Part shown: in pieces, positions 25,756-33,284 of the stretch
How the letters are laid out: the number at the start of each line of letters is the position of its first letter
How positions within the stretch are numbered: position 1 is the first letter of the stretch
From: Rikenella sp031549665
GTDB taxonomy: Bacteria > Bacteroidota > Bacteroidia > Bacteroidales > Rikenellaceae
DNA length: 64,000 nucleotides
NCBI GenBank assembly: GCA_031549665.1
Contig: JAVBPJ010000008.1
Coordinates: 23,881-87,880 of the forward strand
Direction: 5' to 3'
Program-made: the position numbers and the translations under genes
The notes under the pieces: model-generated
Told to the model about the DNA's origin: nothing
What the model saw: the letters and a program-made list of their open reading frames with translations, nothing else
Databases searched by the model: none

Positions 25756-26772
25756 ATGTTCCGATTCGCCCATCCCGAATACCTTTGGTTGCTGCCGCTG
25801 CTGATCGCACTGGCCGCGGGAGTCTTCTACCTGTACCGCAAGGCGCAGCGCCGCCGGCTGGCCCGTTTTGGAGATTGGGAAGTGATCCGCCCGCTGATCC
25901 CCGAGGCATCGCCGCGCCGCGTACGCAATAAATTCGTGCTCTTCGGGTCGTCGCTCGCGCTGATGATCGTCGCCCTGGCCCAGCCCCAATTCGGCGCCAA
26001 GTTGCACGAAGTCAAACGCGAAGGGGTCGAAATCATGCTGGTGGTCGACGTTTCGAACAGCATGCTGGCCGAAGACTTCGCCCCCAGCCGGCTGGAACGC
26101 ACCAAGAACGCCATCCGCCGGTTGGTGGAACAACTGGACAAAGACCGCGTGGGGATGGTGGTGTTCGCCGGAGAAGCCTACATACAACTGCCCATCACCT
26201 CGGACTACATCTCGGCCAAGGGATTCATCGACGGCCTCTCGCCCAGCCTGGTCCCCGTGCAGGGAACCTCCATCGGGCGGGCCATTGAACTCGGCACGCG
26301 CTCGTTCTCGGAACAGAGTCAGCAAAGCCGGGCCATGATCCTGATTACCGACGGCGAAAGCCACGACGACGATCCGCTGGCCGCCGCCCAGGCCGCCAAA
26401 GAGGCCGGCGTGGTGATCTACACCATCGGGATGGGAACCCCCGCGGGCGCACCCATCAGCATCGGCGGCGAATTCATCAAGGACAGCACCGGACAGATCG
26501 TCGTGTCGAAACTCGACGAGGAACTCCTCCAACAAATCGCCGTACTGACCGGCGGCGGCTACATCCGCGCATCGGAACAGTCCGTGGGGCTGAACGAGAT
26601 ACTCAACCAAATCAAAGCCATGGAGAAGAAAGAGTTCTCCTCGATGGCCTTTGCCGAATACAACGACCAGTTCCACTACCTGTTGGGCATCGCCCTGGTG
26701 CTGCTGCTGGTGGAATTTTTGATCCTCGATCGCAAAAATCGCTGGCTGTCAAAGATTTCGATTTTTAAGTAA
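25756..26772 (+). CDS. batB: BatB, von Willebrand A membrane protein
   Basis: A 338-residue paralogue of BatA: membrane helices near 9-26 and 60-76, the MIDAS site DVSNS (98-102), VVFAGEAYIQLPIT, and a C-terminal helix (about 312-330). BatA and BatB are expected to work together, with MoxR as their ATPase. The spacing of 4 bp upstream and 15 bp downstream supports co-transcription. Confidence 0.88.
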   Translation: MFRFAHPEYLWLLPLLIALAAGVFYLYRKAQRRRLARFGDWEVIRPLIPEASPRRVRNKFVLFGSSLALMIVALAQPQFGAKLHEVKREGVEIMLVVDVSNSMLAEDFAPSRLERTKNAIRRLVEQLDKDRVGMVVFAGEAYIQLPITSDYISAKGFIDGLSPSLVPVQGTSIGRAIELGTRSFSEQSQQSRAMILITDGESHDDDPLAAAQAAKEAGVVIYTIGMGTPAGAPISIGGEFIKDSTGQIVVSKLDEELLQQIAVLTGGGYIRASEQSVGLNEILNQIKAMEKKEFSSMAFAEYNDQFHYLLGIALVLLLVEFLILDRKNRWLSKISIFK

Positions 26773-26787
26773 GACCCCATCGTTTCC

Positions 26788-28647
26788 ATGTTACACCGAT
26801 TTTTGAACAACCTCTTTCGCCCGCTCCTGTTCCTGCTCGTTGCAGGGGCCGTGGGACAGGTACGGGCGCAGTCTTTCGAGATCAAGTCGCCCCTGGTGGT
26901 TTCGCAGGGCGAGCAATTTTTGGTCGAACTGGTGGCCACCAGCAAGGACGGCAAAGTCGAAGGATTCAAGCCCCCCGTATTCTCGGGCGGGCTGACGGTC
27001 ATCGTGGGCCCGACGGTATCGACCGGATGGAGCTTTTCGAGTTCGTCGACCGGAGGCCAGCAGAGCCAAAGCACCAATACCTTCAGTTACCTGCTGCAAG
27101 CCTCGACGCTCGGCAAACAGACCATTTCGTCGGCATCGATCACCATCGACGGGCGCGGCTACTCTTCGAAAGCCATCGCCATCGAGTGCGTATCGGGCGG
27201 AGCGGCCGGAGGACGGCGCCCGGGAACGCAGCAAGGCGGCTCGAACGGCCAAGCCCAATCGGCCCTGGCCGCCGACGACCTGATGCTGCGCATGGAGGTG
27301 AACAAAACCTCGGTCTACCGCGGCGAACCGGTGGTGGCCTCGATGAAAATATACACCCGCGTGGGGATCGAGGGCTTTGAAAGCCCGAAATTCCCCGCCC
27401 TGAACGGTTTCTTCGCCCAGGAGATCGACGTCAGCCACCAGGACCCCATCCGCGAAGTGGTCGGCGGCAAAGAGTACACCTCGAAAGTGTTGCGCCAGTG
27501 GGTGCTCTACCCCCAACGGGCCGGAACCCTCGAAGTGGAACAGGCCGAATACACCGCCCTGGCCCAGGTGGTTTCGCGCAACCAAAGCGGGAACAACGAC
27601 TTCGACCTGTTTTTCGGCGGCGGAGCGCAAGTGCGTACCGTATCGCGCAGGCTGAGCACCACCCCCGTCAGGGTGCAGGTCAAAGAGCTGCCTCAACCCG
27701 CTCCGGCCGGATTCACCGGCGCCGTGGGGCAGTTCAAGATAGAGGCGCTCAGCTCGGGCGACCGTTTTTCGGCCAACAGCGCCGGATCGATCACCCTGCG
27801 GCTCAGTGGAACCGGCAACTTCGCCCTGATCGAAGCGCCCAAAATCACCCTGCCGATCGCCTTTGAACAGTACGACACGAAAAAACAGGAACACCTGACC
27901 CTCACCCCCAACGGAGCCAGCGGACAGCGGGTGTACGAATACCCCTTCATCGCCCGGGCCGAGGGAACCTACAACCTGCCGCCGGTGGAGTTCTCCTACT
28001 TCGACCCCTCGACCGGCCGCTACAACACCCTGATTACCCAGCGCTTCGACTTCGAAATCCTGCACGACGACAACCCGGGCGGCACCGGTTCGGTGTCGAT
28101 GCTTTCGGGCGTTACCAAGGAAGACCTCAAGCTGCTGGGGCAGGACATTCGCTACATCCGGTCGGGCAGCCCCGGCCTGCATCCGCGCGGCAACCTGTTT
28201 TTGTGGTCGTGGGGCTGGTGGGCGCTGCTGCTCGTGCTGCTGGGGGCTTTCGCAGCCGCCCTGCGGCTGTTGCAACGGCGCATCCGCGAACGGGCCGACC
28301 TGACCAAACAAAAAACCAAAAAAGCCAACCGCGTAGCCCTGAAACGGCTCAAAAAAGCCAAAGGCCACATGCATGCCGGCAGCGAAAGCGCCTTCTTCGA
28401 AGAGCTGCTGCGCGCCCTGTGGGGGTATGTCGGCGACAAACTCACCATCGAAGTGGCCCACCTGAACAAGGAACGGATCCGCACCGAACTGGCCGGACGG
28501 GGCATCGCCGACGACGAATGCGAGACCCTGCTGACGCTGATCTCCGAGTGCGAGTTCGCCCAATACTCGCCCGCCGCAGGCATCGGCATGGAAAGCGCCT
28601 ACACCGAAGCGCTGGAACTGATCGGCCGTTTCGAATCAAAATTGTAG
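26788..28647 (+). CDS. batD: BatD, large periplasmic membrane protein
   Basis: A 619-residue protein of the BatD (oxygen-tolerance) family: signal peptide (about 1-28, ending RAQ), repeated immunoglobulin-like beta domains through about residue 460, a membrane helix near 470-495, and a basic, helical cytoplasmic tail (500-619). A Ser/Gly/Gln-rich loop is at about 86-100. It is the largest member of the operon and probably a scaffold. No catalytic motif is visible. Confidence 0.88.
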   Translation: MLHRFLNNLFRPLLFLLVAGAVGQVRAQSFEIKSPLVVSQGEQFLVELVATSKDGKVEGFKPPVFSGGLTVIVGPTVSTGWSFSSSSTGGQQSQSTNTFSYLLQASTLGKQTISSASITIDGRGYSSKAIAIECVSGGAAGGRRPGTQQGGSNGQAQSALAADDLMLRMEVNKTSVYRGEPVVASMKIYTRVGIEGFESPKFPALNGFFAQEIDVSHQDPIREVVGGKEYTSKVLRQWVLYPQRAGTLEVEQAEYTALAQVVSRNQSGNNDFDLFFGGGAQVRTVSRRLSTTPVRVQVKELPQPAPAGFTGAVGQFKIEALSSGDRFSANSAGSITLRLSGTGNFALIEAPKITLPIAFEQYDTKKQEHLTLTPNGASGQRVYEYPFIARAEGTYNLPPVEFSYFDPSTGRYNTLITQRFDFEILHDDNPGGTGSVSMLSGVTKEDLKLLGQDIRYIRSGSPGLHPRGNLFLWSWGWWALLLVLLGAFAAALRLLQRRIRERADLTKQKTKKANRVALKRLKKAKGHMHAGSESAFFEELLRALWGYVGDKLTIEVAHLNKERIRTELAGRGIADDECETLLTLISECEFAQYSPAAGIGMESAYTEALELIGRFESKL

Positions 28648-28653
28648 CTCCCC

Positions 28654-29502
28654 ATGAAAAAGACCACCCTACTGCTGCTGTTTTCGCTGGTTTGGGCCGC
28701 TCCGCTTCGGGCGCAGGACTCGCTGGCGATCATCAACATCGGATCGGACCACACCCAACAACCCGCGGCCGACACCCTGCGGGCCAACCCCTACGCCAAC
28801 TACCCCGCCGACACCCTGTGGAACCAGGCGGCGGCAGCCTACGCGCAGAGCGACTTCGTAGGGGCCTCGGACCGCTACCTGGCCATCCTGGGCAAGGGCG
28901 ACGAAAGCGCCAAACTCTACTACAACCTGGGCAACGCCTACTTCAAGCAACACCGCATGGGGCGGGCGATCCTCTACTACGAACGGGCGCTGATCCTGAA
29001 CCCCGCGGGCGAGGACATCCGCTACAACCTGTCGCTGGCCAACGCCCGCATCGTGGACAAGATCGACACCGTTCCCGAATTTTTCCTCAAAACATGGATC
29101 CGTTCCGCGGGTCTGTGGGTAAGCTCCAACACCTGGGCCTGGCTGGGGCTCGGCATGCTGGCGCTGGCGCTGGGGGCCATCCTGCTGTGGCTGCTGTCGA
29201 ACAAACTGTTCTGGCGCAAGTCGGGGTTCTGGGGAGGCATTGTCTGTACGGCCCTTTTCGTGGCGTCCACCTGTTACAGCCAATTCCAGCGGGGCCGTCA
29301 ACAGGGCAGCCGCGAGGCGATTGTGATGAACTCGGCCGTACCTGTCAAAAGCGCTCCCGATGCAAGCAGCAAAGACCTTTTCGCCCTGCACGAGGGAACC
29401 AAAGTGCGTACCGGCGAAACCCTGGGCGAATGGGTTGAAATCACCGTCGCCGACGGCAACAAGGGATGGGTAACGGCCACGGCCATCGAAAACATCAATT
29501 AA
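28654..29502 (+). CDS. batE: BatE, TPR and SH3-like membrane protein
   Basis: A 282-residue protein: signal peptide (1-21), TPR repeats (about 50-130, for example YYNLGNAYFKQHRMGRAILY), two membrane helices (about 160-185 and 195-212) and a C-terminal bacterial SH3-like domain (about 220-280, ending GWVTATAIENIN). This combination is the BatE pattern. It is the last gene of the moxR-bat transcript; recR begins 12 bp later and may be read through. Confidence 0.87.
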   Translation: MKKTTLLLLFSLVWAAPLRAQDSLAIINIGSDHTQQPAADTLRANPYANYPADTLWNQAAAAYAQSDFVGASDRYLAILGKGDESAKLYYNLGNAYFKQHRMGRAILYYERALILNPAGEDIRYNLSLANARIVDKIDTVPEFFLKTWIRSAGLWVSSNTWAWLGLGMLALALGAILLWLLSNKLFWRKSGFWGGIVCTALFVASTCYSQFQRGRQQGSREAIVMNSAVPVKSAPDASSKDLFALHEGTKVRTGETLGEWVEITVADGNKGWVTATAIENIN

Positions 29503-29514
29503 CGATCCGCGGGC

Positions 29515-30105
29515 GTGTCGAGGCTGTTGGAAAATGTGGTGGGCGAACTGGCCAAGCTGCCCGGCATCGGCCGCCGGACAGCGTTGCGGCTGGCCCTGCA
29601 CCTGCTGCGGCAACCCATCGAACAGGTCGACCTGCTGGCCGGAGCCATCTACCAGTTTCGGCGCGACGTCTGCTTCTGCCGCGAGTGCCGCAACCTGTCG
29701 GACGAGGCGGTTTGCCCCATTTGCAGCAACCCCAAGCGCGACCGTTCCACCGTCTGCGTGGTCGAGTCGGTGGGCGATTTGATCTCGATCGAACACACCG
29801 GCCAGTACCACGGCCTGTACCACGTGTTGGGGGGGGTCATCTCGCCGATGCAGGGAATTTCGCCGGCCGACCTGCACGTCGACCTGCTGCTCGAAAACAT
29901 TGGGAAGCACGAAGTTAAAGAGGTGATCTTGGCCCTTGGAACCACCATCGAGGGAGAAACCACCTCATACTACCTGACCAAAAAACTACAGCCCCTGGGC
30001 GTGGTCGTTTCGGCCATCTCGCGCGGAATCGGCTTCGGCGACGAACTCGAATACGCCGACGAGTTGACCATCACGCACGCCATCCGGCACCGCAAACCGC
30101 TCTGA
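29515..30105 (+). CDS. recR: Recombination mediator RecR
   Basis: A 196-residue RecR that works with RecO and RecF in loading RecA at gaps. It has the N-terminal helix-hairpin-helix LPGIGRRTALRLALHLL, a four-cysteine zinc finger (CFCRECRNL...CPIC) and a Toprim domain beginning VCVVESVGDLISIEHTG. It starts with GTG and is close to full family length. It is convergent with nth, whose stop is only 12 bp away; both act in DNA repair. Confidence 0.94.
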   Translation: MSRLLENVVGELAKLPGIGRRTALRLALHLLRQPIEQVDLLAGAIYQFRRDVCFCRECRNLSDEAVCPICSNPKRDRSTVCVVESVGDLISIEHTGQYHGLYHVLGGVISPMQGISPADLHVDLLLENIGKHEVKEVILALGTTIEGETTSYYLTKKLQPLGVVVSAISRGIGFGDELEYADELTITHAIRHRKPL

Positions 30106-30117
30106 TTTTACCCCCCC

Positions 30118-30765
30118 TTACTTGCTTCCCTCGATCCGCCCGTAGGAGCGGCACCAGGGAGCGACCCCGCACGCCGAACAGTGCGGAGCGCGCGCCGTGC
30201 AGACGTAACGGCCGTGCAGAATCAGCCAATGGTGCGCGCGGCCCAGCAGCGGGGCCGGGATGTGGCGGGTAAGCTGGCGCTCGGTATCGAGCGGCGAACG
30301 CGACCCCCGGGTCAATCCAATCCGCCCGGCCACCCGGAACACGTGCGTATCGACCGCCATGGCGGGCCGGTCGAAGACGATCGAGAGGATCACGTTGGCC
30401 GTTTTTCGGCCCACGCCCGGCAGGGTCAACAGCTCGTCCATCGTGCCGGGAACGCGGCCGCCGAACTCGTCCCGGATCCGCCGGGCCATCCCCACCAAAT
30501 GCTCCGATTTGGAGCGCGGGTACGACACCGAACGGACGTATTCGAACACCTCGTCGACCTCGGCCCCGGCCATGCGTTCAACCGTGGGAAAAGCGCGGAA
30601 CAGGTCGGGGGTAACCAGGTTGACCCGCTTGTCGGTACACTGCGCCGACAGGATCACCGCCACCAGCAACTGGTAGGGGGTGAGGTAGTGCAGCTCGGTG
30701 CCTGCCTCGGGCATATTTTCTGAAAACCAGCCGATTATACCGGCGTATCGTTCTTGCAGGCGCAT
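30118..30765 (-). CDS. nth: Endonuclease III
   Basis: A 215-residue base-excision glycosylase/AP lyase for oxidised pyrimidines. The catalytic Lys is in LSAQCTDKRVN, the Asp is in VDTHVFRV, the helix-hairpin-helix is LPGVGRKTAN, and the [4Fe-4S] ligands follow C-x6-C-x2-C-x5-C at the C-terminus. The ATG at 30765 (MRLQERY) is chosen because the longer frame runs into the divergent GH2 gene. The predicted transcript start near 30789 gives a 24-nt leader. Confidence 0.94.
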   Translation of the reverse strand: MRLQERYAGIIGWFSENMPEAGTELHYLTPYQLLVAVILSAQCTDKRVNLVTPDLFRAFPTVERMAGAEVDEVFEYVRSVSYPRSKSEHLVGMARRIRDEFGGRVPGTMDELLTLPGVGRKTANVILSIVFDRPAMAVDTHVFRVAGRIGLTRGSRSPLDTERQLTRHIPAPLLGRAHHWLILHGRYVCTARAPHCSACGVAPWCRSYGRIEGSK

Positions 30766-30792
30766 CGCAATAGGAGGGGAGAATTTCTCGTT

Positions 30793-30800
30793 CAAAAGTA
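30793..30800 (-). promoter_or_regulatory. -7 element TACTTTTG for nth
   Basis: Reverse complement of CAAAAGTA. It abuts the GH2 promoter box with a single base between them. Confidence 0.6.
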
Positions 30801-30801
30801 G

Positions 30802-30809
30802 TAACTTTG
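30802..30809 (+). promoter_or_regulatory. -7 element TAACTTTG for GH2 gene
   Basis: An exact consensus match. The predicted start near 30812-30813 is 2-3 nt before the ATG at 30815, so the mRNA is nearly leaderless. Confidence 0.6.
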
Positions 30810-30814
30810 TGCGT

Positions 30815-32884
30815 ATGAAATGCAGGAATTCACTTTTCGCCCTGCTGGCCGGGGTGTCGCTGTTGACGGCCTCGGCCCAGCGGCAGGTCGTTCCGCTCGA
30901 CGGGCAATGGACATTCACCCCGGGTTGGGACCTCAGGCAGCTCAGCCGCCAGCCGGTTCAACTGCCCCACACCTGGAACCAGGACGCCCTGGCGGGCAAG
31001 GCCGACTACTACCGCGGAATCGGGAACTATTTCCGGGCCATCGAGGTACCGGGCGAGTGGGCCGACAAACACATCTACCTCCGTTTCGGGGGAGCCAACA
31101 GCGTGTGCGACCTGTACGTGAACGGAAAACACGTCGGGCAGCACCGCGGAGGATACACCGCCTTCGGGTGGGAGATTTCGCCGATGCTCCAGTTCGGCGC
31201 GCGCAACACGCTGCTGGTGCGGGTGAACAACGCCCCCAACCTTGAGGTGATGCCCCTGAGCGGGGATTTCAACCGTTATGGCGGCCTCTACCGGGCGGTT
31301 GAGTTGTTGGTGGTGGGCCAACCCCACGTGGCCGTGGACGAATACGCCACGTCGGGCGTGCGGGTGGTGTTCGGCGACGTGTCGAGAGAGCGGGCCGAGA
31401 TCACCCTTGAAACCACCCTGCACGGACGGCCCAACGGTCTGGCCAACGTACAATGGAGACTGCTCGACGGCGAGGGAAAACTGGTCGATTCGACCGGCCG
31501 CCGCATCCAACTCGACCCGGCGGGATTGAGCCAAAGCGCCGCCCGTTTCACCCTCGAGCGGCCCCACCTGTGGCACTCGGTGATCGACCCCTACCTGTAC
31601 CGCGCCGAAGTGCGGGTGGGAGACGACTGCGTGGTGGTCCCGTTCGGAGTCCGTTTCTTCGAAGTCGACGGCCAGAACCGCTTTCTGCTCAACGGCGAGC
31701 TTTTCCCCATCCGGGGCGTGGGGCGCGTGGAGGAGTGGGACGGAATCGGCGGAACGGTCTACCGGCAAAACATCGACCGCGACATCGCCCTGATGCGCGA
31801 AATGGGCGTGAACGCCGTGCGCGCCGCCTACTATCCGCCCGACAGCTATTTCCTCGACCAATGCGACCGCGCCGGCATCCTGGTGTGGTGCGACCTTCCC
31901 TTTGCCGGACCCGGCATCGACCGCGACAAAGGATACAACGACAGCGAGGCCTTCCGCCAAAACGGACGGGAACAACTGCTCGAAATGATCCGCCAGCACT
32001 ACAACCACCCCTCGATCGTGTGGTGGGGGTTGTTCGACCAGCTTGTCCAACGGGGCGACGATCCGCTGGCCTACGTCAAAAGCCTGCAACGGCTGGCCAA
32101 GGAGACCGACCCCGACCGGCTCACCGTGGCCGCCAGCAACCAGGACGGCGACCTGAACTTCGCCACCGACCTGATCGCCTTCAACCAGTTTATGGGCTGG
32201 ACCAGCGGGCAACCCGAAGACTTCGACGCCTGGACGCGCGAGCTGCGGCGCGGATGGCCCGCCCTGAAGAGCGGCCTGGGCCAATACGGCGCCGGGGCCA
32301 GCATCTACCACCAGAGCGATTCCCTCACCCGGCCCGCCTGGGAGGGACCCATACACCCCGAACAGTGGCAGGCGCGCCTGCACGAGATCTACTGGCGGTC
32401 GATCGCCACCCGCAAGGCCCTGTGGGGAACCTTCGTGTGGAGCATGTTCGACTACGGAACCGCCCACCGCACCGACGGCGCCCGCGCCGGACTGAGCGAC
32501 TACGGGCTGGTTACCTTCGACCGCGCCGTGCGCAAAGACGCCTTCTACTTCTACAAAGCCAACTGGGTGAGCAGCGTGCAGGATCCGTTCGTACACATCA
32601 CCTCGCGGCGCGACGACCGGCGGACCGCCTCGAAACAGACCCTGAAAATCTACTCGAACGCCACCGAGGTCGAACTGCGGGTGAACGGCAGTCCGGTCGG
32701 AAAGCTCAAAAACGACGGTTGGGGCTGCTTCGTCTGGGGGAACGTGGAACTCGCCCCGGGAGAAAACCGCATCGAAGCCGTCGATCCGGCCAGCGGAAAA
32801 AACGACCGAATTACCCTAACCATCACCCCCGCGCCGATCCCTGCTCCGGCAGCGACGGCGAGCGCCGCCACCGGGCGCAGATAA
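30815..32884 (+). CDS. Secreted glycoside hydrolase family 2-like protein lacking both catalytic Glu
   Basis: A 689-residue exported protein (signal peptide about 1-21, ending ASAQ) with the GH2 architecture: sugar-binding jelly-roll domain (about 25-180), immunoglobulin-like domain (about 190-285), TIM barrel (about 290-590) and a C-terminal DUF4982-like beta domain. In active members the acid/base Glu lies in a WGLxNE motif and the nucleophile in SEYGAG. Here these read WGLFDQ (Asp408-Gln409) and GLGQYGAG (Gln490), while the flanking residues (HPSIVWWG, GTFVWSMFDYG, KDAFYFYKANW) are conserved. It is therefore probably a non-hydrolytic carbohydrate-binding pseudoenzyme. It has its own promoter and no SusCD or other CAZy neighbour. 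Confidence 0.88.
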   Translation: MKCRNSLFALLAGVSLLTASAQRQVVPLDGQWTFTPGWDLRQLSRQPVQLPHTWNQDALAGKADYYRGIGNYFRAIEVPGEWADKHIYLRFGGANSVCDLYVNGKHVGQHRGGYTAFGWEISPMLQFGARNTLLVRVNNAPNLEVMPLSGDFNRYGGLYRAVELLVVGQPHVAVDEYATSGVRVVFGDVSRERAEITLETTLHGRPNGLANVQWRLLDGEGKLVDSTGRRIQLDPAGLSQSAARFTLERPHLWHSVIDPYLYRAEVRVGDDCVVVPFGVRFFEVDGQNRFLLNGELFPIRGVGRVEEWDGIGGTVYRQNIDRDIALMREMGVNAVRAAYYPPDSYFLDQCDRAGILVWCDLPFAGPGIDRDKGYNDSEAFRQNGREQLLEMIRQHYNHPSIVWWGLFDQLVQRGDDPLAYVKSLQRLAKETDPDRLTVAASNQDGDLNFATDLIAFNQFMGWTSGQPEDFDAWTRELRRGWPALKSGLGQYGAGASIYHQSDSLTRPAWEGPIHPEQWQARLHEIYWRSIATRKALWGTFVWSMFDYGTAHRTDGARAGLSDYGLVTFDRAVRKDAFYFYKANWVSSVQDPFVHITSRRDDRRTASKQTLKIYSNATEVELRVNGSPVGKLKNDGWGCFVWGNVELAPGENRIEAVDPASGKNDRITLTITPAPIPAPAATASAATGRR

Positions 32885-32894
32885 ATATTTTTGC

Positions 32895-32902
32895 TACCTT
32901 TG
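32895..32902 (+). promoter_or_regulatory. -7 element TACCTTTG for rsfS-ftsH operon
   Basis: It lies 10 bp after the GH2 stop. The predicted start near 32906 gives a leader of about 19 nt before the rsfS ATG at 32925. Confidence 0.6.
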
Positions 32903-32924
32903 TAGCTTGAACTTTTTATGCACT

Positions 32925-33281
32925 ATGAGTAACCCCCTGGTAGATACCATCGTCGCCGCCATCCTCGACAAAAAGGGAGAGGACGTGGTGTCGTTGGATT
33001 TAACCTCCATCGACGGGTCGATCTGCGACACCTTCATCATCTGTAACGCCAATTCCACCGTGCAGGTCGGCGCCATTGCCGACGAAATAGAGCGCGCCAC
33101 CATCGAAAAACTGCACCAAAAGCCCTGGCGCGTCCAGGGAGTCGAAAACTGCCTTTGGGTGGCGATGGACTACGTGGACGTGATGGTGCATATTTTCCAG
33201 ACCGAAATGCGCGAGTACTACCAGCTCGAAGCCCTGTGGGCCGACGCCCCCGCCACCCGCCACAACGATCAACACCCGTAA
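32925..33281 (+). CDS. rsfS: Ribosomal silencing factor RsfS
   Basis: A 118-residue RsfS/Iojap protein that binds ribosomal protein L14 and blocks subunit joining during starvation. Family hallmarks include ICDTFIICNANSTVQVGAIAD and WVAMDYVDVMVHIF. The ATG at 32925 is chosen over a TTG six codons earlier on family length and promoter position. ftsH starts 3 bp later, so the two are co-transcribed, a common arrangement in Bacteroidota. Confidence 0.92.
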   Translation: MSNPLVDTIVAAILDKKGEDVVSLDLTSIDGSICDTFIICNANSTVQVGAIADEIERATIEKLHQKPWRVQGVENCLWVAMDYVDVMVHIFQTEMREYYQLEALWADAPATRHNDQHP

Positions 33282-33284
33282 TCC

